Shown here piece after piece: positions 57,188 through 64,000 of a stretch of DNA of 64,000 nt. Position numbers and translations under genes: made by a program. The stretch is from Streptomyces sp. NRRL B-3428 (lineage in GTDB: Bacteria > Actinomycetota > Actinomycetes > Streptomycetales > Streptomycetaceae). The stretch lies in the NCBI GenBank assembly GCA_000721375.1, contig JOGW01000020.1, forward strand, positions 1-64,000, read 5' to 3'. The stretch's first letter is position 1. Each line of letters opens with the position of its first letter. Below the pieces are notes generated by a model. It had not been told where the DNA came from, ran no database searches, and was given only the letters and a program-made list of their open reading frames with translations.

Positions 57188-58413
57188 GCGAGTGCCCTCA
57201 TCGGGTCGTCGAGTACGGGCTGCCAGGCCAGTTCGGCAGCACCGACGAGGGAGTTGTGGTCGAGGGTGCAGGACAGGATCGGCACTCCCCCGCTGCGTCC
57301 CCACAGGCTGCGGTCCGCGACCACGGCGCGCAGGCGTTCCGGGTCGGCTTCGAGCAGGGCGCGGTGCAGGCCCCCGAGGATGATGCGGTCGGGGTTGAGG
57401 ATGTTCACCAGGCCGGCGAGGCCGAGGCCGAGGCGGTCGATGAGTTCCTCGGCGGCGAAACGGACCTCGGGTTCGGCGTAGTGGTCTCTCAGCAGGACCA
57501 TGGACTGCTGCAGCAGCGAGACCTCGGGACCGGGCTCGCGTCCTGCCGCCGTGAGGAAGGCCAGCGGGTCGGCCTCCACGTCCAGACAGCCGCGGCTGCC
57601 GCAGTGGCACGGGCGGCCTTCGGGGTTCACGGTGAGGTGGCCGACTTCGAGGGCGAGGCCCGAACTGCCGGTGTGCAGACGGCCGTCGAGCACGAGCGCC
57701 CCGCCGACGCCGCGGTGACCGGTGGCGACGCACAGCAGGTGCTTGGCGCCCCGGCCCGCGCCGTGGCGGTGTTCGGCCAGGGCGCCGAGGTTGACGTCGT
57801 TGCCCGTGAACGCGGGTACGTCCAGACCGGCGGCCTCGACCCGTTCGGCGAAGATCCGGCGTACGGGTGCGCCCACGGGCCAGGCGAGATGCAGTGGATT
57901 GCGGGCGAGACCGTCGGGGTCCTCGACGGCGGACGGCACGGCGAGGCCCGCGCCCGCGCATCTGCGGCCGGAGGCCTTGAGCAGTTCGGCGCCCGCGTCG
58001 ACCACCGCGCCGATCACCTGCACCGGATCCGCCTCCACGGTCTCGCAGCCGGGCGCTGTGGCGACGATCCGTCCGCCGAGTCCGACGAGCGCGGCACGGT
58101 ATCCGTCGGCGTGCACCTGAGCGGCAACGACGACGGGACCGTCCTCGGCGACGTGCAGCCGGTGCGAGGGCCGGCCCTGCGATCCGCCCGCGGCCCCCGG
58201 CTCGACGGTGATCAGACCGAGCGCTTCGAGCTCGGCGGCGACAACGCCGGCGGTGGCACGCGTGACGCCGAGCTCGGCGGTGAGAACGGACCGGGTCGGG
58301 GCACGCCCCGTGTGCACGAGCTCGAGTGCGGGCCCGAGCGCACCGCGCCCCCGGTCCAGCCGGGAACGCACGGTGCCGGACCGCTCTTCACTTGAGGCCG
58401 CCTTGCCGTTCAT
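57184..58413 (-). CDS. ROK family transcriptional regulator
   Basis: A 409-residue regulator. An N-terminal MarR-like helix-turn-helix (APTRSVLTAELGVTRATAGVVAAELEALG) precedes a ROK sugar-binding domain. The zinc motif is CHCGSRGCLD, and GNDVNLGALAEHRHGAG and ALEVGHLTVNPEG are conserved. NagC/XylR-type proteins respond to sugars. No transport or catabolic genes adjoin it, so the regulon is not evident; the cupin gene downstream may be its partner. Confidence 0.92.
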   Translation of the reverse strand: MNGKAASSEERSGTVRSRLDRGRGALGPALELVHTGRAPTRSVLTAELGVTRATAGVVAAELEALGLITVEPGAAGGSQGRPSHRLHVAEDGPVVVAAQVHADGYRAALVGLGGRIVATAPGCETVEADPVQVIGAVVDAGAELLKASGRRCAGAGLAVPSAVEDPDGLARNPLHLAWPVGAPVRRIFAERVEAAGLDVPAFTGNDVNLGALAEHRHGAGRGAKHLLCVATGHRGVGGALVLDGRLHTGSSGLALEVGHLTVNPEGRPCHCGSRGCLDVEADPLAFLTAAGREPGPEVSLLQQSMVLLRDHYAEPEVRFAAEELIDRLGLGLAGLVNILNPDRIILGGLHRALLEADPERLRAVVADRSLWGRSGGVPILSCTLDHNSLVGAAELAWQPVLDDPMRALA

Positions 58414-58561
58414 GGGGCCGAGTCTCCCATGATCCGCCGGGGGTTCAGCGGCAGGATGCCTTACGTTCGCGGTGAGGTTCGGGGTGGGGTGACTGTCAAG
58501 GAGAGGTTGACGGTCGTCGTCGTGCCTCAGGAGAGCAGGTCCCCCATCGTAGGCGCCGGAG

Positions 58562-59209
58562 CTACGCCATGCCGCTCACCCTCAACGTGACATTGACCCG
58601 GCCGGCAAGTCCGAGCCCCGCCGGGGCAGTGCCCGGGTACACGCGCGGCAGCCCGTGATAGTTCAACCGCGACTCCCCGCCGAACACGAACGCATCCCCA
58701 CTGCGCAACTCCACGTCCGTATACGGCTTGGCCCGCGTCTGTCCGTTCCCGAAGCGGAAGACGCAGGTGTCGCCGAGGCTGACCGACACTACGGGATCCA
58801 GGGACTTCTCGTCCTGGTCGCGGTGCATGCCCATGCGGGCGTCCGCGTCGTAGAAGTTGATCAGGGCGATGTCGTACGGGGCGTCGGCGTACTCCCCGCC
58901 GAGTGCGGCGCTCGCGGTGCGCCTTGCGAGGGACACCAGCGAGGGCGGCATCGGCTTCACCGGCGACCCGTCACCGTCGACGGCGGTGCGCGCATACCCG
59001 TACGGGAACCAGTGCCAGCCGAGGCCGAACTGGCGTACCGACATCCGTCCGCCGCCGGGTGTCGTCACCTCGCGCAGGCCGGCCGGTGGCCTGGCCCACT
59101 CGCGGCACTCGGCGAGGAGTGCCTGCTGCGCGGACAGGTCCAGCCAGTCGGGCACCAGCACGGCGCCGGGTGCGATCGTGCGGCGCTCGCGTCCGAACAG
59201 CTCGTCCAT
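58562..59209 (-). CDS. alkB: alpha-ketoglutarate-dependent dioxygenase AlkB
   Basis: A 215-residue Fe(II)/2-oxoglutarate oxygenase that reverses alkylation damage on DNA or RNA. The iron ligands are H129 and D131 in MGMHRDQDE, with a later histidine in LNYHGLPRV. The arginines that bind 2-oxoglutarate are in the C-terminal GRVNVTLRVSG. The length matches E. coli AlkB (216). ATG 59209 lies next to the terminator at 59227-59260, so it has its own promoter. Confidence 0.93.
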   Translation of the reverse strand: MDELFGRERRTIAPGAVLVPDWLDLSAQQALLAECREWARPPAGLREVTTPGGGRMSVRQFGLGWHWFPYGYARTAVDGDGSPVKPMPPSLVSLARRTASAALGGEYADAPYDIALINFYDADARMGMHRDQDEKSLDPVVSVSLGDTCVFRFGNGQTRAKPYTDVELRSGDAFVFGGESRLNYHGLPRVYPGTAPAGLGLAGRVNVTLRVSGMA

Positions 59210-59226
59210 GGGACCGAGGCTATGAC

Positions 59227-59260
59227 GATGCGCCCCTGCCAGGGGAAGCAGGGGCGCATC
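59227..59260. terminator. terminator before alkB, after the permease operon
   Basis: A perfect 13-bp inverted repeat (59227-59239 and 59248-59260) with an eight-base loop. A further 7-bp hairpin (59291-59297 and 59308-59314) sits closer to the permease stop codon. Together they probably end the leftward permease transcript. Confidence 0.8.
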
Positions 59261-59329
59261 GGAGGGGTGGGGGCGGTGGGGTCCGCCCCCGGAGCGGCCG
59301 TGCGGAGCCGCTCCGTTCTTGGGGCCCGG

Positions 59330-60664
59330 TCAGGCGGTAGGGGCGGTACGGGTCTGCGGACCGACCCGCTCCAGGAGGGCGTACGCCACCACCGCGACGA
59401 CCAGGCCGGTGACCGCGTCCGACAGCTGCGGCGCCCACCAGTGCGCCACACCGGCGGCGCCGGCTCCGATCGCCCAGGCCACGAAAGCCGTGGGGCGGAC
59501 GACCGCGGTGGGCCGTGAGTCCATCGCGGTGCGACCGCCGCGGGCGAAGAACTGATCCGCGATCAGGACACCACCGAGCGGCGGCACGAACACACTGAGG
59601 ATGACCAGCCAGTCGAGGAAGTGGTTCCAGACGCCCGCGAGCGCGGCCAAGGTGCCGATGACACCGAGGACCAGTGTCATCATCCGCATCGTGCGGCCCG
59701 TCAGATGCGACCAGCCGAGCGCCCCGTTGTAGAGGCAGTGGCTGCACACCGAGCCGAGGTTGACGAAGACGAAGACGGCGGCGAGGACGTTGAGGACACC
59801 CGAGTTCTCGCCCGTGAGGATCGGCAGGAAGTCGCCGCCCGCCGTCGCCGGTGCCGCCACCGCACCGGCCGCGACCACCACACCGCCCGTGACCTGCGCG
59901 ATGACGCTGGCCACCGGGAAGGCGCTGACCGTGGCGAGTACGGCCTGGCGGCCGTTCTTCGACCAGCGGGTGAAGTCGGAGGTCATGGTGCCCGAGTCGG
60001 CGAAGGTCGCCATCATCATCGAGACCGCGGCGCCGAAGGTGATCGTGGCGTTGCCGCCGACGCCGTCGTACGAGAAGACGGCGCCCAGGTCGTGGTCGCG
60101 GGCGACGATCACCAGCGCGATGACGCCCGCCACGACGAACAGGGGCGCGGCGACGGCGCCGAGCCAGGACAGGGCCTTGATGCCGAGGTACGTCAGGGCT
60201 ATGAAGCCCAACCCGGCCAGTACCGCGACCAGTTGTTCATGCCAGCCGAAGGCCTGGTGCAGAGTCGCGCCGGTCGCGCCGGTGTTGAAGGCGAACCAGC
60301 CGACCACGACCGTCGCGAGGAACGCCGAGGCGACGACGTATCCGGCGCGGCCGAAGGTGCGGGTGGCCTGCAGCGAGAAGGACTCGCCGGTCTTGCCGGC
60401 GCGGTGGCTGAGGATGCCCACGTAAAGGAGCATCACAAGGTTCGCCACCGCGATGGCGGCGAGCCCGCGCCAGAAGCCGAGCAGGGCGACGACCACGCCG
60501 CCGGGCACGGCGTTGGTCAGGATCATGGGGAATCCGAACCAGACGGCCGAGACCGTCAGGAGTGACTTCCGGCTCTCGGCCGGGACCGGGGAGTGCTCGT
60601 ACTCGGGGTCGAGTTCCCGGGCCGCGGAGGTGTCCTGGTCCGCGGCGGTGTGGTGTGTGTTCAT
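59330..60664 (-). CDS. cytosine/purine/allantoin-type permease, NCS1 family
   Basis: A 444-residue membrane transporter with about twelve helices. The N-terminal region (SRKSLLTVSAVWFGFPMILTNAVPGG) and helix segments FADSGTMTSDFTRWSKNGRQ are typical of CodB-like NCS1 symporters for cytosine, hydantoin or allantoin. It follows the YlbE-like gene by 24 bases in the same direction. It may therefore import the compound whose breakdown yields oxalurate, or a carbamoylated precursor. The substrate is inferred only from context. Confidence 0.85.
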   Translation of the reverse strand: MNTHHTAADQDTSAARELDPEYEHSPVPAESRKSLLTVSAVWFGFPMILTNAVPGGVVVALLGFWRGLAAIAVANLVMLLYVGILSHRAGKTGESFSLQATRTFGRAGYVVASAFLATVVVGWFAFNTGATGATLHQAFGWHEQLVAVLAGLGFIALTYLGIKALSWLGAVAAPLFVVAGVIALVIVARDHDLGAVFSYDGVGGNATITFGAAVSMMMATFADSGTMTSDFTRWSKNGRQAVLATVSAFPVASVIAQVTGGVVVAAGAVAAPATAGGDFLPILTGENSGVLNVLAAVFVFVNLGSVCSHCLYNGALGWSHLTGRTMRMMTLVLGVIGTLAALAGVWNHFLDWLVILSVFVPPLGGVLIADQFFARGGRTAMDSRPTAVVRPTAFVAWAIGAGAAGVAHWWAPQLSDAVTGLVVAVVAYALLERVGPQTRTAPTA

Positions 60665-60688
60665 GGGTGAGTCGGCTCCGGTGACGGC

Positions 60689-62128
60689 TCAGGCGAGGGC
60701 GGCGGCGAGTGCGGTGGCCGCCTTGGTGAAGGCCTCGGCCGGCGGGTGCGTGATGCCCGCGCCGATCATGCCGATGCCGGCGTCCTTGTGGGCGATGGCC
60801 GTGTTGATGACCGGCAGGATCCCGGTGTCGATGACCTTGCGGACGTCGATGCCGGTGGGCAGGCCCTGGAAGTCGAGGGCGGGGATCGTGACGTTGGGGT
60901 TGTCGGCCGTGGTGATCTCGCCCATGTCCCGCGTGTACTGCATCGCTTCGGCCACGGTGCCGCCGACGAGCGCGACGATCGCGGGCGCCGCCGACATGGC
61001 GAACGCGCCGAAGCCGTACGTCTCCGTGATGGCGCTGTCGCCGATGTCGAGCCCGGAGTCCTCGGGCTTGTAGCCGGCGAACATCGGGCCGACGACCTTC
61101 TGCGCGGGACCCGTGAACCACTGGCCGGGCAGGCCCGCGACGCGGATGCCGAACTCGACGCCGTTGCGCGCCATCGTGGTGACGACCGTGGAGTTCTCGA
61201 CTCCCGAAGCGGCGTCCAGGGCGGCCTTCGCGACGGCCATCCAGGTCGGCCCGGAGAAGTAGTCGGAGCTCGAGATGAAGTCGAAGACCTCCTTCTTCTG
61301 CTCGATGGTGAAGGAGGACTGCACGATGCCCGGGCTCAGCGCCTGGGCGAGGAGCAGCGTGCCGGCGCCGTTGCGGTTATGGCACTCGTCGCCCATGTGC
61401 AGGGCCTGCGAGAGCAGCAGCCGCAGGTCGATCGGGCCGGTGAACTCGACGGCTTCCTTGAGCATCGGGCCGAATACGTCGCGCATCCAGACCAGACGGT
61501 CGATGACGCTCTGGTCGTTCGCACCCATCCGCAGGATCTTCGCCATCTGCTCGGACAGGTTCGTGTACGCGATGTTGCCGTGGGTCTCGTTCCTGACGAT
61601 GTGCATGTACATCGACGCGGAGGTGACTCCGGCCATCGAGCCGACGGCGTCCGCCTCGTGGCAGGGCTTGAAGGTGATGGCTCCGGAGGCCGCCAGCTCG
61701 GCTGCCTCGTCGAGGTCCTCGGCGAGGCCCTCGAAGACGAGCGCACCGGTGACCGCGCCCTTCATCGGGCCGTTCATACGGTCCCAGGTGATGGGCGGGC
61801 CCGCGTGCAGGATCGTCGTCGCGGTCATGCCGGGTACAACGTCGAGGGCGCGGCCGTAGCCGATGAGCATCGGGCGGGCCGCCATGATGCGCTCGACGGC
61901 CTCGGCGTTCGCGGCCTCGATCTTCGCGGCGAGCTCGGGGGCGTCAAGGACGTCCAGGGCGCGGGCCGCTTCGGCGCTGCCGCCGCCCGGCGGGGTCCAG
62001 TCCAGGGTGGTGACCGCCGCGCCCTGGGCGCTGAGGTCCGTGTCGAACATGGCGAGGCCGACGTTGACGACGCTCAGATCGCCGCTGAAGAGCTGCGCGG
62101 CGGGGGTGAGTTCAGAAACGGTGCTCAT
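60689..62128 (-). CDS. YlbE/AllG-like DUF1116 protein
   Basis: A 479-residue protein of the DUF1116 family. Conserved segments include GPPITWDRMNGPMKGA, HEADAVGSMAGVTSASMYMH, GDECHNRNGAGTLLL and NGVEFGIRVAGLPGQWFTGPA. E. coli YlbE (AllG) is one of three subunits of oxamate carbamoyltransferase, with FdrA (AllF) and YlbF (AllH), converting oxalurate and phosphate to oxamate and carbamoyl phosphate. ATG 62128 overlaps the fdrA stop as ATGA. I infer the same role here. Confidence 0.88.
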   Translation of the reverse strand: MSTVSELTPAAQLFSGDLSVVNVGLAMFDTDLSAQGAAVTTLDWTPPGGGSAEAARALDVLDAPELAAKIEAANAEAVERIMAARPMLIGYGRALDVVPGMTATTILHAGPPITWDRMNGPMKGAVTGALVFEGLAEDLDEAAELAASGAITFKPCHEADAVGSMAGVTSASMYMHIVRNETHGNIAYTNLSEQMAKILRMGANDQSVIDRLVWMRDVFGPMLKEAVEFTGPIDLRLLLSQALHMGDECHNRNGAGTLLLAQALSPGIVQSSFTIEQKKEVFDFISSSDYFSGPTWMAVAKAALDAASGVENSTVVTTMARNGVEFGIRVAGLPGQWFTGPAQKVVGPMFAGYKPEDSGLDIGDSAITETYGFGAFAMSAAPAIVALVGGTVAEAMQYTRDMGEITTADNPNVTIPALDFQGLPTGIDVRKVIDTGILPVINTAIAHKDAGIGMIGAGITHPPAEAFTKAATALAAALA

Positions 62129-63675
62129 GCCTGCTGGGCCTTCCGTGCGATCTCGCGGGCGAACTGGCCCGTCTCGGTGCTGCTGCGGGTGACGGTGACG
62201 CCGGCGGCCTCCAGGGCCGCGGTCTGGGCGGCGACCGAGGGCGTGTCGAGGTCGGTGCCGAGGACGTACGCGACGATCTCCAGGTGGCGGCCTGCCTCGT
62301 GCGCGATGCGCTGTGCCTCCTCGATAGCGGGCAGCGTGATGCCGACGGGGTCCTCGTGGGAGCCGAAGCCGAGCACGAAGTCCAGGACGATCGCGGCGAC
62401 TTCGGGGTCACGCGCCTCGGCGACCAGCCGCTCGAGGCGCGGGCTGGGGTCGATCATCGGGTGCGGACGGCCGTTGGTGAATTCGTCGTCACCGAAGTCG
62501 AGGAAGGTGTGGCCGGTGCTCGGCGCGGCGGCCGTGAGGCGGTACTCCGGGTCCTTCTGGATGTTGCTCCACACGTCGGAACCCGCGTCGCGCACCGCGT
62601 ACATGGTCTCGTCGCACAGGGTGCCGCCGCAGAACAGACCGCGGACGTAGCGCTGTCCTTCGGCGAGGCGGGCGACCACACCGGCGGCGGCCTGTGCGGC
62701 ATCGGGACCGGCGTCCTCGGAGATCTCGACACCGGCGAGGCGTACGGCCTGGCGGGCGGCGTCGAGGCTGCCGGACGCGAAGTGGCCGCCGGCGGCGGTG
62801 ACCGCTTCCTCGGAGCCGTCGATGAAGTAGACGACGACGGGCTTGCCCGCGGCGGCGACCTCGGCGAGGACCTTCTTCTCCACGGACGCGGCCGGCGGCT
62901 TGGAGACCAGGACGATGACGTCGGTGGCCGGATCGGCGGCGAGGGCGCGGATGCCGTCGGTCATCATGATGCCGCCGACCTCTTCGCTGAGGTCGCGGCC
63001 GCCCGTGCCGATCAGCTGCGATATTCCGCCGCCGAGGGCGTGCACGCGCACGCTGACCTCCTGCGAACCGGTGCCGGACGCGGCGACGATGCCCACCGAG
63101 CCCGGGCGCACCTTGTTGCCGAAACACAGCGCGACGTTGTTGATGATCGCAGTGCCGCAGTCCGGGCCCATCATGAACAGGCCCTTGTCGTGGGCGAGTT
63201 CCTTGAGGGCCACCTCGTCCTCGACGGCCACGTTGTCGCTGAACAGCATCACGTGCAGTCCGTTGTCGAGCGCCTTGCGGGCCTCGCGTGCGGCGTAGGC
63301 GCCGTTGACGGCGATCACCGCGAGGTTGGCGCCTTCGACGCCTTGCGCGGCGCTCGCGATGGTGCGGTAGGTGACCGCACCGGCGCCGGCGGACGCGGGC
63401 GCCTTTCGGTGCAGGAGCTCCTCGACCTCGGCGAGCAGGGCCTCGGTGTCGGCGCCGTCCGCCGCGACCAGCACGATCATGAGGTCACCGCTACCCGCCG
63501 CGCGCAGCTCGTCGGTGAGCAGGCCCAGGTTGTCCAGGACCCCCTTGTTCATCTCGGTGCCCATGGCGGTGAACGCCTGCTCCACCCCGTCAAGGCCGTT
63601 GGCCTTGGTCGAGACGGACATCAGGGACACGGAGTCGAAGTACGTGTTCTTCCGTACGACTGCTGTGGTGCTCAC
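62125..63675 (-). CDS. fdrA: FdrA/AllF-like acyl-CoA synthetase-fold protein
   Basis: A 516-residue protein with FdrA features: a CoA-binding-like Rossmann domain (VGIVAASGTGSQEVSVRVHALGG) and succinyl-CoA-synthetase-like segments (TDGIRALAADPATDVIVLVSKP, GPDCGTAIINNVALCFG). It is a subunit of oxamate carbamoyltransferase in E. coli (AllF). GTG 63675 overlaps the stop of the DUF2877 gene. The full complement of F, G and H subunits lies in one operon here, although no carbamate kinase gene lies within the window. Confidence 0.9.
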   Translation of the reverse strand: MSTTAVVRKNTYFDSVSLMSVSTKANGLDGVEQAFTAMGTEMNKGVLDNLGLLTDELRAAGSGDLMIVLVAADGADTEALLAEVEELLHRKAPASAGAGAVTYRTIASAAQGVEGANLAVIAVNGAYAAREARKALDNGLHVMLFSDNVAVEDEVALKELAHDKGLFMMGPDCGTAIINNVALCFGNKVRPGSVGIVAASGTGSQEVSVRVHALGGGISQLIGTGGRDLSEEVGGIMMTDGIRALAADPATDVIVLVSKPPAASVEKKVLAEVAAAGKPVVVYFIDGSEEAVTAAGGHFASGSLDAARQAVRLAGVEISEDAGPDAAQAAAGVVARLAEGQRYVRGLFCGGTLCDETMYAVRDAGSDVWSNIQKDPEYRLTAAAPSTGHTFLDFGDDEFTNGRPHPMIDPSPRLERLVAEARDPEVAAIVLDFVLGFGSHEDPVGITLPAIEEAQRIAHEAGRHLEIVAYVLGTDLDTPSVAAQTAALEAAGVTVTRSSTETGQFAREIARKAQQA

Positions 63676-64000
63676 AGCGAACCTCGCAGTTCTTCTTCCA
63701 GGTGGAGCCCGGCGATCAGACCGGACAGGGTGTCGCTGCCCGAGGTGTGGCCGATGGCCAGCACCTTGCGGACAGGAGCGTCTAGGTGCCGCACATCGGC
63801 GCGCTCCGCCAACAGCCGCAGCACGTCGAGGAGTTCGGCGTGCGCCCGCCCGTCTGCCGCTTCGCGCAGGGTGGCGAGGGCCAGATCGGTGGTGCGGTCC
63901 GGGTGTTCGGCGAGGACGGCCTTCAGTACGGGGGCGAAGCCGGACAGCGCGCTGCCGGGCAGGGCGGCGACAAGGGCGTATCCGGTGAGGAAGTCGTCGC
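63672..64000 (-). CDS. YlbF/AllH-like DUF2877 protein (3' end only)
   Basis: The last 109 codons of a leftward gene running off the right edge. DDFLTGYALVAAL and VLAIGHTSGSDTLSGL are typical of DUF2877 proteins such as E. coli YlbF (AllH), the third subunit of oxamate carbamoyltransferase. Its stop overlaps the GTG of fdrA (GTGA), supporting cotranslation of the subunits. Confidence 0.88.
   Translation of the reverse strand, partial: DDFLTGYALVAALPGSALSGFAPVLKAVLAEHPDRTTDLALATLREAADGRAHAELLDVLRLLAERADVRHLDAPVRKVLAIGHTSGSDTLSGLIAGLHLEEELRGSL

Noticed and set aside
57188..57961. Extended N-terminus for the cupin protein
   Set aside because: It overlaps the ROK gene in another frame and is Arg/Pro-rich non-coding sequence; the GTG at 57187 fits the coupling with the ROK stop.

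Overview
The window is high-GC actinobacterial DNA, almost certainly Streptomyces. Coding frames have G/C-rich third positions, GTG (and one TTG) starts are frequent, genes often overlap by ATGA or GTGA, and promoters fit TTGACn-N16-18-TAnnnT. No rRNA, tRNA, CRISPR array or insertion sequence was seen. Most of the window looks like ordinary chromosome.

Positions 1-17521 form a mannoside-utilisation locus. A leftward operon runs from a lipoprotein sugar-binding protein (8129-9412) through two ABC permeases, a GH2 beta-mannosidase, an enolase-superfamily enzyme, a dehydrogenase and a DHDPS-like aldolase to the first codons of a GH38-type alpha-mannosidase at the left edge. To its right lie a secreted GH5 enzyme, a Gfo/Idh oxidoreductase with a sugar isomerase, a LacI repressor, and a second secreted GH5 enzyme with binding modules. 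Six related 16-bp sites (right half ACGGTTTAGY) sit at the promoters of the binding protein, both GH5 genes and lacI. In at least three promoters the site lies just after the -10 box, so one autoregulated LacI protein plausibly controls the locus.

Positions 17681-22268 hold a PucR-type regulator, an MHS-family transporter and a 3-hydroxybutyrate dehydrogenase. A small protein resembling Bacillus Cyt delta-endotoxins follows (22366-22956). Next come the PTS-dependent dihydroxyacetone kinase genes dhaKLM, an S41 peptidase with a probable leaderless promoter, the remnant of a WYL-type regulator, a GNAT acetyltransferase, a divergent HxlR/DoxX pair, a Nudix hydrolase, apolipoprotein N-acyltransferase, a glutamate racemase-like protein, an HpnB-type glycosyltransferase and a tandem TerD protein.

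Positions 35564-48069 carry conserved Streptomyces genes. These include a MOSC protein, a 797-residue fusion of a beta-helix to a CbxX/CfqX-type AAA ATPase, a large membrane protein with a lipase-type GHSQG motif, a DeoR regulator, a PLP enzyme resembling cysteine desulfhydrase Cds1, and an RsbW-like ATPase. A MacB-type ABC exporter with a SHOCT protein follows (48141-51762). Positions 52291-56729 are a compact four-gene unit: a binding-protein-like exported protein, TelA, a lipoprotein fusing a binding protein to a VWA domain, and a small membrane protein.

The right end has a cupin/ROK pair, AlkB, and a leftward operon of an NCS1 permease with homologues of FdrA, YlbE and YlbF, the three-component oxamate carbamoyltransferase AllFGH. 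Short direct repeats, three of them minisatellite-like, lie at or next to stop codons at 24558, 28655 and 56716.
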